Part shown: positions 11,924-22,240 of the stretch, piece after piece
How the letters are laid out: every line of letters begins with the position of its first letter
Position numbering within the stretch: the first letter of the stretch is position 1
Assembly: GCF_030265065.1 (NCBI RefSeq)
Contig: NC_080401.1
Span: 23,960,501 to 24,024,500, forward strand
Direction: 5' to 3'
DNA length: 64,000 bases
Source: Corythoichthys intestinalis
Lineage: Eukaryota > Chordata > Actinopteri > Syngnathiformes > Syngnathidae
Notes under the pieces: model-generated
The model's input: the letters and a program-made list of their open reading frames with translations, nothing else
What the model was told of the DNA's origin: nothing
Database searches by the model: none
Translations under genes and position numbers: made by a program

Positions 11924-14900
11924 TTTTATAGCATTTAAGCTAGCAGCCTGTTGCTGTGATTTAATGCTCTTTCTAAAGTGCAAACTTAGCAAGCCAAAAT
12001 AAATATTATTGCAAGCATAAACACGTGTTTATATCTCCTGAAATTTATCCTGCAAGGCATTAAATGTTTGTAATACGATTACTTGATTATTCGAAGTAAT
12101 CAATAGATTAATCGATTATTTAAATAAGCGATCGCTGCAGCCCTTGGCGTGAGCCTTCCCAAGAGTGGCTAGTGGACCAAAATCACCTACTGAGCACAGA
12201 AGCAACTAATTCAGGGGATCATGAAGGAACCTAAGACAACACCCGAACAACTGCAGGTCCCTCTAGCCTCAGTTTGAGTGTGTTTATGAAATTGGGAGAA
12301 CTGGGTAAAAATGAAATCCATGGGGGAAAAAAAGTTCCAGGATGAAAACTAAATGGCTACACATGCTGGAAAACCCTTCTGTGCTGTTGAATTAGAAACA
12401 GGGTCCCCCCAGGATTGATAAATCTAAATTCAAGACTTTTAAGACCTTTTTTAATGCCATTTCAACTGAAAATTAATACTTTTTCGCACCCATTATTTAG
12501 ATAATATTGAATCATATTAAAAAAATAAACCACTGAACATCAAATTTTACCTCAATTACTAAGTGTGTTTGACAAAACAATGCACATTTACTGAAGATAC
12601 AATTAAAACACATTTAAATATAAGGTCTTTCAGATTTTTCCCCCACAGGATAAAATGGATTTTACGCTATTTTTGTAAAGCAACTTCAGAAATTACATTT
12701 GCAATACAACAGGTTTCCCTTTTAAGAGGACCGAGTCAAGGTGATAGGTTGGTGATTGTCAAGGCAAGGCAAGGCAAGGCAAATTTATTTATATAGCACA
12801 ATTCAACACAAGGCATCAAGTTGGTCACCTAAACTGGTGATTGTCAAGTTGGTCACCTTAACTGTAAAGTGCTTGGGAAAATCTTGCAATGGCGTACCGC
12901 AAGCAACACGTCACTTCCGCTCATTAATATTCATGACATTAGCTACTGTTGCTAAGTAGGAACAAGCCACCGTTTGTCCCTAATAGGAAATGAATGGAAA
13001 TTGTGTACGAAGGAGATGTTTACAGAGCTAAACCTACCAATTCTCTCCGAAAATGATGTGCCTGGAGCCAAATTGACTGGCAAAGATGTGGAAGAACATA
13101 AAAATGTTCAGTTAAAGAGATGGCTTTAGTGTCGAAGGCTGAAAAAGACGAAAAAAAACCCCGAGCCAACCTAAGCATAGCTTTAGCTTTTTTATCGACG
13201 CGACTGACAATGACGTTCTCCTGTTTCAACAAGCTATCCTTTACCATCAGCCCTGTCCTTCTTATATATCCTCTGGTTGTCCTACGTCTCTTACCGTTCT
13301 TGGGGGTAATTTAGTTAGCTTTGTGTAGCGATCGCAAATGCTACTCAGTGACAGCAAACGAACACTTTTAATTTTTTCATTGATAACACATCTTAATCCT
13401 ATAATTTATTTACACTTCCCCCTTACTAAAGTTGTTTATATATATATACACAGTATATATAACAGAGACGGTAACAGTGGCAGTCAGATACCATTGTAAT
13501 TCTTTTCAGGTCATTCATTGTCAGACAGAAGCAGTACAGCATGTTCGTTTTTGAAAGATTACCGGCGAAAAGTAGCACAAATTACGTTGTGTCTATGCGA
13601 GGGCGGGTCTAAAATGTCCCACTTCGGCTTTACTTCCGCTTTATGATGCGACGTCACGGTCTAAAAATAGCCTGCGTGCGGTGCGCCATTGGCAGTGAAA
13701 GTTTAAAAAACAGCCACTAAATGGCAGTAGTTTACCATTAATTACCACAAAATAAAGCTACACATGACCATTTCCCTTGGTAATTGTTTTTTTCTAATCA
13801 CATTACAAGAAGTATACAAAACACATATTAATCCTTTGTTAGCTATTCAAGACATTTCTTTTAATCAGATAGAGAAAATCCATATTCTTATTCAATCAAG
13901 AAAAACATTTAAATATACCAGGAGGTGTTTTACTATCACCTACATTATATATTGCCTATCACCATTCAGATCAACGTTACTCCGCACTCGTTCCAATAAT
14001 AGTGTCAACCGTGTTGTTTATCTGAGGGTGATGGTGGATTTACGACTCCGGTTTATCCATGCTAAAGCTAGTGCACCTGCCAATACCCCATTGAACATGG
14101 CTAATTCTTGAGTTAAAACTACGAAATTCACATTCATTCGAAAGGCAAACCGTGCAGAAATACATTATTGCATCTAACACATTTTAATTGGAGAAATTGG
14201 CAACTTACTTTGAAATGTTAAGCAGGTCCACTGCCTTCGCATGACCCATAAACTGCGACCCAAAGTATCTGGATGCGACTTGGTCGTCGATCCAATACCT
14301 CACATGCTGGTCCAACTGTTTGGACTTGGTTGTCTTGTTGAGGCTTTCGTCGAACATAACAACTAAGGCATCTGAGCAGTTCCTTACGTTAGCACACAGT
14401 ACTGTGCGATTGCCTGCTGTTGTGATGTTGATGCTAATGATGCTAACAGCGCGCACGCTCGAGGTGCATTATGATTTGTAGTGCAGTGCATTGTAAAAAT
14501 TCTACGCGTCATCTTCGTTATTGATTTAAAAAAAAAAAAAAAAAACTTTGTCACGGATATAATTTAGGTTGCACTGAGATGTTCTTCAAAATTAAAACCA
14601 CAGTGAAAAAATTCCAGACTTACGACAGCTAATTTAATACTTTTAATACCTTTAATAATGGAAAACTAAATTCAATGCTTTTTTAATACTTTTAATAACC
14701 CCACGGGTACCCTGTAGAAAATAATGTTGAGAAGAGAGAACCATAATATCTATTTAAATAAAAATGTTTCGAAATTTATGCTGTCGAGTGGCTTTTAAGT
14801 CGCACGCACTTCTGGCACAAAATTGTTTTAGAGCAGCTTTTCTGCTCAGAAAGACACACCTTTTATCGACACATAAGAATATATACTAGGGGTGCACAAT

Positions 14901-17900
14901 ATCCATTTTTTAAAACCAATATCGATAACTTCCTGCTCCTCAAGGCAGATACCGATACGATAACCGATAAGACATATATAATTTTTAAATGTATATTCAC
15001 ACGGGTTTTTGAACACGAGTAGGCCAAAAATACTAGTGGTGGATTCAGCATAGACTTGCCTTTGACCTAACCAGAATTTTCACAATGACATGGACATTAT
15101 TATAATGAACAAAACAAAGACAAGAACAGTTTTGACTTCAAATAAAGTTTCCATATTTACTTTTTCAAATAAATAAAATTTGTGTCAATCACAATCAATT
15201 AGTCAATATCATTGACGATGTGTTCCCCTGAACAATTAGCACTGAACTAAAACAAACAAACCCAACAGGTATTGTGCTTTGTCAGCAGATAAAACATTTG
15301 GTGCAAGAGGAGAGGAGACTTTTGTGGTCTTGGTCCATGAAACAACTGAAACGCACACATCCCAATCCACCGACACCGTGCCAAAAATATTATATATTAT
15401 CGGGCCGATTAATAATGTTATTGAATTTATTGTGATGACGTAATAATTCCTGATATCGGATCGATAATTATCGTGCACCTCTAATATATACTCACCAGCA
15501 AAATGATCAGTCAGTGCTTGTCAATACTTAATGTGTTGCCTGCAAAATGTTAGAATTTGAATGTTTTACATTTTGTCCACTTAGTGAAGCCTATGCAAAA
15601 TACAGCTTTAGAAATGTAATTTTAAAAAAATATATATATATTTTTTCAGATTAAATTGAAAATTCACAAAGCATTAAAACATTACCTGAGTGATGTTAAC
15701 AGGTGATGAGAGTGTGGGTGATAACTGCTGTGTGGAGTTCTGAAGACGGAGGTCAGTGGTTAGTGTAAGTGGCACCACGGGTGGCTGGCGTCGCTGTTCT
15801 GTTACAGTCATCGTTGGCTGGGAGGAAGTAGTGATCCCTGGAAGAAAAAAAAATGCTTTAAGTGAGGTTTAAGAGTACAGCAAACAGCTCAAGACCATTA
15901 AAATGGAACAATATCCACCACGCGTTAACGGCTCCTCTGTAAACTCAGGCCACTTACACATAAACAGTTATATATCTTCCCCTGAGTAACTACACAGAAA
16001 TCACATTGCATAAAGAACAAAAAAATTCAATACATACACATCAACTTAAGCGAACTAGGGGCTTGGAAAGAAAAAAATCACCATTGGTTTTAAAATTGAT
16101 GGCTTACGTTGCAATTCTATTAAAACTATTTTAGGATGTGATTACGTGTGAATTTTAATGTTGACAGTTCAAATAAAAAAATTAAAAATGCCCGCGTCTA
16201 TGCCCTACAAAGCATTTGGAAATTGACAAAAAGGTATGACATTTTTTCTTCATGTTTACCGTGCTTTACTAACATGAATCGAAAGTGACTCTAAACGTCA
16301 GGGAAAAAAATATGATGTAACTGGTTTCCATTGGGCGGGGAGTGAATCGATTCTGAAGGTGTGTTGAATCAATACTGAATTGCAGGGGTAAGTATTAGGA
16401 TGCATAGATTACCCGTGGATGAAACCTACAGAATGCAGAGGTTAAGTATTCAGTTCCTATGTCTCTATGTTTGTTTCTGTTTGTTAATTCAAGAATGAAT
16501 ACAGGGATAATTATCTAGTTTGCAGGATACAGTATATGTTCGCAATATGAAACAGATGCGGTGACAAAATTTGGGGGTCATAAGGTCAAAGGGCCTAATT
16601 GAAATTGTATGTTTGTGTTTAAGACAATTCAAAAACGAATAAAAGAATTATTATAATTGCAGTATATGTTTGGAATATGAAACAGCAGGGGTGATTAAAT
16701 TCTGGGGTAATGAGGTCACAGGGCCAAATTAAATTTGGCTGTTTAGGCAGAGGTGTGCTCTTTGAGCGGTCCTCTTTATTTCATCGATATTTTTACCTAC
16801 CCTGAAAAAAAAAAGTACAGTTCCTAATAAGATATGTGCAGTTATTCGCTGCAGATTGCATTGGATACCATGGCTGGCTGCACTGATGCCTAGATGGGTG
16901 AGGTTGGTCGTCAGACTGCCTGTGCTATTGGACGAGCTGAGGGATGGGAAGGCAACTGTGTCTTCAGGGTCCAGTGGGGTGGACAGAGGGGGAGGGAACT
17001 GGATGTTGGTGAGATCAGGCAAAGAGCCGCCTGTGTTATGTGCAGCCGGCAGCACCACAGGGTTTGGTTCCTGGTCTGGTGATGGGAAAATGCTATAAAA
17101 ACATTGTAATCAATTACAAGAATGTCCACTGTGGCATAGAGAAGGATTCAATCTTCCAGGAGATCATGTAATGTATGATAGACACACTCACTTGATACCT
17201 GGCACATCACATGTGGTCTGGTTTGGTGAATCCACCTGAAGACAAGAGGAGCGTCATTTTCCAATTTAAAGCTTTGTATCCAAGAACAAAAAGCATACCA
17301 CAAAACACGCAGCTCTTCCCTTTTACCATCATTACCTTTTTGTCATCCCATAGCTGTTTCTGTGCACCGTTGTCTGCATTTGTCTCCAAGCTCTCTGTCC
17401 CAGGCACTGTAAGCAGTAGTAATTAGTGAAACAGCCAGACATAGTTGCTTGCTACGACAAAACGCAAAATGATTCACATCGGGGCAAGAAATGACTCATC
17501 AATATCACGGTCAGTCAGGCAGAATACGGTGCTGTGCTCATGATTCTGGGGAGCCTAAAAATAGCAAGGTGACCACCAGGCAGACTGGGTGGATGCCAAC
17601 CAATTAAGGTTTCACTATATCAGGGCTTCACACACAATCCCTGGAAGATCTGTGAATTATTGATCTGCCTCTCTCTCTCCATCACCTTGAGTCAGCTCCA
17701 TTCAGAGATTCTGCTCCACTGGAGGCAGCGACATACAGAAGCATGCTGTAAAAGCAAGCTATAGCTTTACAGCTACCAGTGTATAAATAGTTGACCAATG
17801 GCCAAGATCTGTTCCTCATAAAGTACAACATGAAGCCTTGTTACGTTTTTTTTTTTTTTTTAATAAAAGGCCTGCTGCAATTAATAGATAATGGTAGTTT

Positions 17901-20900
17901 TGTGTTTTGCAACAACATTCTCCTTTACCTCGTTTAGGTTGAAGCTCCTGTGATCCTCCAGCAAACACCTCTTGAGGTTTCGGATTCATAGTACTCTGGT
18001 GTAAGGCAGAGTCTGAATTTGTCCTGTATGACAAATGAGCTTTTATCTAAACAGCTTTTAAATCTGTCATGGAAGAAGTGTACTGTATTTAAAATATCCA
18101 ACCCATGAAAACAATTGTTCAGTTAAAAATGTACAGTATATTCCCCATAACACAGCTTGTGTGCGGCTAAGCTTCTTCTTGTAGCCCAATTCAATTTTTA
18201 CAATATTGTCGTTCCTGTGTTTCATTCTGGAACGTGGCAAAATGGAGATGGCTTACCTTCTCCAGCTTGTGTCCGGTGGTGGGGAAAGGTAAACTGAGCT
18301 GTAGGGGCAGCTGTCGATGTGAATCGAGTTAGGGCTAATAAAGGACAAGGAATGAAAAATTGTCCAGAGTTTAATTGTATGCCTCTCGGGTCATTAGACG
18401 AAATAGACCCAATCAAGAACAGAATTCCGCACACGTGTTTGTTGGCTTTAAGAGCAAATAAAAAAGCTTGAGTCAGTGCCTCAGTATTGTACGATAAAGC
18501 TAAGTACCACGCTATAAAAAAAAAAAAATAAAAAATATATGCCGAAATAAGTGTATATCCCAATATGATGAAAATTCTAATATATTATAGTTTTTTTTGT
18601 TTGCATGTTTAGGTCACATGTAACCAATGGCAATTTGCACATGTTACAGTGACAATAAATGAAGAGGGGTTTTTTAGGTACACATTTTTGGTAGCTTGAT
18701 TCGACGTTTCGCATGATACCCTTTTCGGGTCATTGTCTAACTTTTTAAACCAAGCCATGGAATTACAGTATTGTATTGTCTCTTCAGTGCCAACTCTGTG
18801 TGTTTAGCTTCCACTTTGTTCTTAGCGCCAGCATGATTTGTTTAAATCCATGCTCTAAGACAGGGGTGGGCAAACCGGTCCTCGAGGGCCACAGTGGGCC
18901 CTGGTCTTTGTTCAAACTTATTCGGAACAGACAGTTTAGCCAATGAGGTATCAGTGGAAACAAGAAGCACCTGACTGAAATCTACTGATTGCACTTGTAA
19001 GAAACCGGATTGGTGAAAGGCTGTCCTCATGATGGGTATGAACAAAAACCCGCACCCACTGTGGCCCTTTGTGGAATAGTTTGCCCACCCCTGCTCTAAG
19101 AGCAGGTGCCAGTACAAGTATTTGTGGATGATGTTTGTAAAAACAAACAAAAAAATGCAACCACCAAGTGGAAGCGTTGCTAGCACATTACATTGACCTA
19201 ACAATTTTACATAGCACCACATTACAGTATATCATCAGGTCACACATTACGAGTCTTGGCACATTCTTAAAACCTATTTTGTACAAGAACTGGACTTTCA
19301 TCTCACACTACATATCCATTAATATGAATTCCTCAACTCAGAGTGGCCCATTTGGTGAACATTTAACACGCATATACTGTAGTTACATGTAGAAATACCT
19401 TAACAATTCACACTAAGGAATGACCTTCGATGATTTCCTTTATTTCTTTTATAACCTAAGATCTTATTTGATCGGGTTTGCAACACAACTTGTGCTGAAA
19501 ATTCAGAGAATGTCTTTTTTTCAAGCTATTTAACTTTAATTTGCCTCTGCAAACATTTGGGTTCTCAATAACATGTGGCTGACTGTATTAAATGTGAATG
19601 TTTAAAGTTTAAATTGAAACTCTTGTCTGATTGGCCGAAAGTGAGAGGGTGTGTCAGTGGGCAAGTGTTTATGTTCAACCTGCATGTGCAAACTGGACGT
19701 TGGCGAGTTGGTGTGGAGGACACACAATGTGGGCAGAATAAGAATAATAAAGCGCGGCGTGACAGCACACCATTACGAATTTAAAATATGCTGCCTTGCA
19801 GAGCGGTTGAACTTGCAAAAGTAACTGCAATCAAACCATAAACCACATATAATAAATGACAAACTTCAACCAGGTCACACACTCATTTTGATCCATCTTG
19901 TGAATGAAACAGTGGGGGGGAAATGAATATGATTCAAGTTCCTCCTTAAATAAAGGATATTTGGCGTCCATGTTTGTCAACTGAAAGAGGTCGGCGGTGG
20001 GGAGACGTGATGCGATTTCGGTCACGGTAAACACGATCCACCAAACCGTGGTGCCTGGTTGTGCGACTGGTGTCCAACACAGAATTCTAGAGTGAACATA
20101 CTCATAGGTCACTGAAGGCAACAATACAGCATCTCACACAACAACATATCTTAATGTACCAGAAAGGTCTCAGGATTAATGGTGCAAATGTGTTCATTTC
20201 AAAATGAGTCAAGCCATGGGGGCCATACTGAAGCCTGAGCTTGCAAATGTATCTTAGAATGGAAAGCCATGAAAAGCAATGATTTGCTACAAATTTTGAA
20301 AGCCAAATTCTCTCCTGGTCCACCATGGAAACTTATTTGCATTTCTTTAAAAAAAAAAAAAAAAAATTAAAAAGGAGGCGGAAAAACAGTCCAATGAAAG
20401 ATTGGGTTGGATTTTGTTCCTCTAGAATCAATAAATACCATTCATTACTTTTCCTGAAGGTTTCTCTGGACAAAAACAAATCAGCCGAGAAAGGCTAAGG
20501 GCTCACCTGAAAAGGCAGGTCAATGTTGCCATTTCCAATCTGATTGACATTGGGCAGTGAGCCTCCATAGTACTGTCCACGATTCTGCCCTAGTTGCAAA
20601 TACTGGGTCTTCTGTAACTGCAACTGTGCAAAGTAAAATTGCATGACAGCATGAGTGCATGGTGGGTCTGATTGTAGAAAACATGCAAAAAAATGATTGA
20701 TGCCTGCCAGTTCCCAGTTAAATATAATGCATTGATTTACTGACAGGTGGACTCGAATGACACAAGGCATGTGAGGATGTTAAATGGCAATAATTTCAGA
20801 CGAAAACGTCCGTACTTAATGTATAGGACTTGTCTGACAACTGGTATTATTGTCTGAATATGAAACACACTGACACACTTCCTTATACTGTGTCAATAAA

Positions 20901-22059
20901 CCCATTCAAGTTCACACAAACACAATGATTGTGCCCTCTTTGACCAGTCAACATGGAATAATATGACCTAATGCAATGAAATGTCCATATGGAAACAGAG
21001 ACCAATCATCCATTGTTTTACCAACTGTGCCTAACATTTCAAATGATGTTTATATACTTAGGCAGCCTATATTTCGATCAATATTGCCAACTAACGGAGT
21101 TGAAATCTCTTCGGGGAATAAGCAAACCTATACATCCTGCCAATTAAGTCTTCAAATATACGTTTTTGTTAAAAACAGTTACTAAAATTGAGTGAGAGAA
21201 TAACGCCGTGTGGATGTAGCGCCTAAAAATAAATAAAAGTCGAAATAAAATCCACGATTAATTGAATAGCATTTCTCCTAATGCTCAGTTCTTAAAAATG
21301 TTATTAAAATATTTTATTTACTTCTGATGATAACGACAACAACAGTCGACTGCAGTGGTAGCTAACCTGCTGCACATAAAATGTAACCACCCAACCCAAA
21401 AAATAATTAACGTTAAGTAATTTAATGAGTGTTGCGCTAGCGTGCTAATGTAGCTGGTAGAGGACGAGATCAAAACAAACCACAGCTGGAGAAGGCGACG
21501 AACATTAACGCTAAAACTAGTTCGGCTTGCCAACAAAAACCCTTCACTGTTCGCCATCAATACCGACAGTTTATTGTCAATTAATTGCCTGCCTTGTAAA
21601 GTCGTGATTTACAAGCCAAACGATTCATTTGCTAATTAATGTCACTGTCGGCGGTGCCAGTTGACATCAAGTAGCTAGAGGACAGGTGCACATTCATGCT
21701 GAGCTTCAATGCACTAACACGGTTAATTACATAAAAAAACGTTCTATTATCATTAGTTATTAACTTTTACATTTGTGTCAATAGTGTCATTTAATAGCGT
21801 TGTAATGTCGCTGCTACAGACGCATCCAATTCGCCTTGTAGCGCACAAACGTTCCCATTTATTTTCGCAGCATTCGCTAGCTGCCAAACAGCGGCGCAAG
21901 AACAGGCGAAAAACGGGTTTATGCACGTCTTACCCGTGCAGCTCTGGTGATGTTCAGGTCTTTCATGACTTCTTCGAATGCTGCAGTTTCTTCCGCTTGT
22001 TTCTGGTTATGCAAAGCAATTTTTTCGCTAAATTTGCGAGGATTGTTAGAGGACGCCAT
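2930..22059 (-). CDS. crtc1: CREB-regulated transcription coactivator 1 (14 coding exons)
   Basis: CRTC1 (TORC1) is a coactivator that enters the nucleus after cAMP or calcium signalling and binds the bZIP domain of CREB. Fourteen exons join in phase to 1797 bases including the stop (598 residues; human CRTC1 is about 634). Order: N-terminal CREB-binding domain (exon 1, starting [20 protein letters not shown]), a Ser/Pro/Gln-rich middle, and the conserved C-terminal transactivation segment ending EDTFRMDRL. The SIK-phosphorylated 14-3-3 site is conserved as [11 protein letters not shown], with the phosphoserine equivalent near residue 147. The C-terminus and the [12 protein letters not shown] block match CRTC1 better than CRTC2 or CRTC3 as I recall them. 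All borders are GT-AG except intron 3, which is AT-AC. The introns hold many transposons. A teleost a/b paralogue letter cannot be assigned. Confidence 0.95.
3633..4864. mobile_element. hAT-type DNA transposon, non-autonomous, 1.2 kb
   Basis: The ends are inverted copies: CAGGGGTGAAAGTGGCTAGA on the left and its complement (as GTGGGCCAGAAC) on the right. Flanking 8-mers TTTTTCTA and CTTTTCTA match at 7 of 8 bases, as expected of a hAT target duplication. No long open frame remains. Near the right end, a short CCTGAATCTTATACCGGAAC unit occurs twice. It lies in crtc1 intron 13. Confidence 0.7.
5435..5609 (-). CDS. crtc1: crtc1 exon 13
   Basis: Fifty-eight codons plus one base encode [29 protein letters not shown] and [19 protein letters not shown], a close match to human CRTC1. 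Acceptor TTTAAAG, donor GTAAAT. Confidence 0.95.
5692..6014. mobile_element. Tc1/mariner MITE holding a piece of another repeat
   Basis: TA-flanked ends read CAGTTTATCACAAAAGTGAG and the inverse CACTTTTGTGATACACTG. Subterminal blocks match the Tc1 element at 36299-37087. The centre (about 5879-5964) is the ATTAATCG-rich end of the hAT family seen whole at 41549-42496. Confidence 0.8.
6039..6125 (-). CDS. crtc1: crtc1 exon 12
   Basis: Twenty-nine codons encode [20 protein letters not shown] and then RQTNALSHQ, equivalent to human [24 protein letters not shown]. The exon lies only 25 bases from the Tc1 MITE at 5692-6014, which sits in the next intron downstream. Confidence 0.93.
6126..8226. 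other. crtc1: crtc1 intron 11, right part: no clear feature
   Basis: Non-coding AT-rich intron sequence. The short open frames here lack domain or splice support. A stretch at about 7360-7480 looks repeat-like but its ends were not found. Confidence 0.4.
8443..8625 (-). pseudogene. Inverted duplicate of Tc1 transposase C-terminus
   Basis: Sixty codons read [20 protein letters not shown], then [20 protein letters not shown] and a GYITKY end. They match the C-terminus of the plus-strand transposase in the same element but on the opposite strand. This is direct evidence of an inverted duplication. Confidence 0.85.
8640..9456 (+). pseudogene. Broken Tc1 transposase (catalytic half)
   Basis: Two overlapping frames, 8640-9002 and 8908-9456, encode Tc1 transposase blocks: [55 protein letters not shown] and [10 protein letters not shown]. 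The DDE residues can be recognised (WSDE, NDP, NPIEN). A frameshift near 8908-9002 separates the halves, and NLRW stands where NLWR is usual. Lacking the N-terminal DNA-binding part, it cannot be a working transposase. Confidence 0.85.
10035..10121 (-). CDS. crtc1: crtc1 exon 11
   Basis: Twenty-nine codons encode [20 protein letters not shown] and then GFSPGGSPQ, matching human [29 protein letters not shown]. Phase 0 on both sides. Acceptor CCAACAG, donor GTAAGA. Confidence 0.94.
10432..10650 (-). CDS. crtc1: crtc1 exon 10 (Gln/Pro-rich)
   Basis: Seventy-three codons start [20 protein letters not shown] and continue through Gln- and Pro/Ser-rich sequence. Human CRTC1 has SLEQQLPYAFF and a poly-Pro/Gln run here. 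The fish version lacks the long proline runs. Acceptor CTGTAG, donor GTAAGA. Confidence 0.9.
11538..12145. mobile_element. hAT-type non-autonomous element, 0.6 kb
   Basis: The left end TAGTGGTGCAACGATTAATC and the right end ATCGCTGCAGCCCTT form imperfect inverted ends of the common fish hAT pattern. The flanking 8-mers (ACTATGAG, GGCGTGAG) share only four bases, so the copy is probably old. It contains a run of about 30 A and lies in crtc1 intron 9. Confidence 0.6.
12764..12834 (-). mobile_element. 71-bp 5'-truncated LINE tail (CR1/L2 type)
   Basis: The insert has GGCAA repeats followed by TTTATTTATATAGCACAATT, the same 3' end as the LINE at 59456-63220. It is flanked by direct repeats of TGGTGATTGTCAAG (12750-12763 and 12835-12848), a 14-bp target duplication. 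Confidence 0.75.
14205..14456 (-). pseudogene. Transposase-like exon fragment
   Basis: The translation includes [40 protein letters not shown] and [13 protein letters not shown]. It resembles the FDE.LN...RYW...R..GS.F.GHA block that I recall from transposon-derived proteins in fish and invertebrates. A GTAAGT donor follows the NIS codons, so this is one exon of a split gene. I do not name the family. Confidence 0.5.
14887..15483. mobile_element. hAT-type non-autonomous element with perfect 8-bp duplication
   Basis: TAGGGGTGCAC and GTGCACCTCTA form the inverted ends, with ATATATAC repeated exactly on both sides (14879-14886 and 15484-15491). ATCGAT-rich subterminal sequence is typical of fish hAT MITEs. 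No transposase is kept. It lies in crtc1 intron 9. Confidence 0.85.
15686..15837 (-). CDS. crtc1: crtc1 exon 9
   Basis: The exon covers fifty codons plus a split Gly, including [14 protein letters not shown] and [15 protein letters not shown]. This corresponds to the ARRQQASPTLSPLSPITQ region of human CRTC1. Acceptor TTCCAG, donor GTAATG. Confidence 0.9.
16869..17092 (-). CDS. crtc1: crtc1 exon 8
   Basis: This 224-base exon encodes [10 protein letters not shown], then [18 protein letters not shown] and [14 protein letters not shown], one of the best conserved internal blocks of the family. Acceptor TTATAG. The donor GTATCC is weak but gives the right phase for exon 9. Confidence 0.93.
17192..17235 (-). 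CDS. crtc1: crtc1 exon 7
   Basis: This 44-base exon encodes [14 protein letters not shown] plus two bases. It matches the CEVPGI segment that precedes NIFPS in human CRTC1. Acceptor TCTTCAG, donor GTGAGT. Confidence 0.88.
17336..17406 (-). CDS. crtc1: crtc1 exon 6
   Basis: Seventy-one bases encode [20 protein letters not shown] and then DDKK, equivalent to the VPGMEETTSEADKN...WDTKK segment of human CRTC1. Acceptor TTACAG, donor GTAATG. Confidence 0.88.
17929..18023 (-). CDS. crtc1: crtc1 exon 5 (SIK / 14-3-3 site)
   Basis: The exon starts inside an Arg codon and gives [16 protein letters not shown], then a Gln/Gly-rich stretch to PKR. The TNSDSALH motif holds the Ser that SIK kinases phosphorylate to keep CRTC proteins in the cytoplasm. 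Acceptor CATACAG, donor GTAAAG. Confidence 0.94.
18257..18318 (-). CDS. crtc1: crtc1 exon 4
   Basis: Sixty-two bases encode [20 protein letters not shown] plus two bases of the next Arg codon, closely matching human [20 protein letters not shown]. The upstream border is AC (U12 type) and the downstream donor is GTAAGC. Confidence 0.92.
18319..19960 (-). other. crtc1: crtc1 intron 3, U12-type AT-AC intron
   Basis: The minor-spliceosome intron begins ATATCCTTT and ends CAC just before exon 4. A branch-site-like CCCTAACTC lies about 10 bases before the 3' border, the short spacing usual for U12 introns. There is no polypyrimidine tract and AG that would keep the reading frame. The intron carries a 233-bp hAT MITE (18861-19093). 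Confidence 0.88.
18861..19093. mobile_element. hAT MITE (233 bp) in the U12-type intron
   Basis: CAGGGGTGGGCAAACCGGTC and its inverse GTTTGCCCACCCCTG bound the element. CTCTAAGA is repeated exactly on both sides. The internal sequence is related to the element at 22654-22889. Confidence 0.9.
19961..20086 (-). CDS. crtc1: crtc1 exon 3, ending at a U12-type donor
   Basis: Forty-two codons carry [18 protein letters not shown] and [15 protein letters not shown]. The 3' end is not followed by GT but by ATATCCTTT, the U12 AT-AC 5' splice consensus. Read on as coding, the frame would reach a stop within five codons. Ending at CAA and joining to exon 4 restores the human-like RQ-DSCPY junction. Confidence 0.92.
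20507..20623 (-). CDS. crtc1: crtc1 exon 2
   Basis: Thirty-nine codons lie between a CAG acceptor and a GTGAGC donor. The translation contains [12 protein letters not shown] and [15 protein letters not shown], nearly identical to human CRTC1. Phase is 0 on both sides. Confidence 0.95.
21934..22059 (-). CDS. crtc1: crtc1 exon 1 (CREB-binding domain)
   Basis: This exon gives 42 codons from ATG to a GTAAGA donor. It carries the conserved basic and amphipathic N-terminus, including [16 protein letters not shown], used by CRTC proteins to contact CREB. The start is the first ATG and begins the family's usual MA(T/S)SNNPRKF. Confidence 0.95.
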
Positions 22060-22190
22060 CTTTCCCTCTTCTCTGAATGGAATGTTACGTTACGCACCAC
22101 GCTGGGGCCTTCTCATGTCGTCATCACGCACAGACGGCATCTCGAACGCGGGAAGGCGGGGACGCCCGATGCGTTAACGCCTACCTTTTT
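22060..22190 (-). promoter_or_regulatory. crtc1: Probable crtc1 promoter and 5'UTR
   Basis: CpG content rises just upstream of the crtc1 ATG compared with its surroundings. There is no TATA box at a useful distance. A GTGATGACG element (CRE half-site-like, minus strand) is present. The transcription start cannot be fixed from sequence alone. Confidence 0.4.
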
Positions 22191-22240
22191 GTTGTCAATA
22201 TGCCAGCATTTTGCTTATCTGGATGACCACACGTCGCTGA

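Larger units (their letters stand above)
12399..14714 (-). mobile_element. 2.3 kb DNA transposon with 6-bp flanking repeats
   Basis: The ends CAGGGTCCCCCCAGGATT and (inverse) CAGGGTACCCGTGGGGTT are followed inward by AAGTATTAAA-like repeats. TAGAAA directly flanks both ends. A 6-bp duplication is unlike the 8 bp of hAT; IS3EU and Dada elements are reported with about 6 bp. One transposase-like exon remains on the minus strand (14205-14456), and a tiny LINE tail is inserted at 12764-12834. It lies in crtc1 intron 9. Class left open. Confidence 0.6.
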
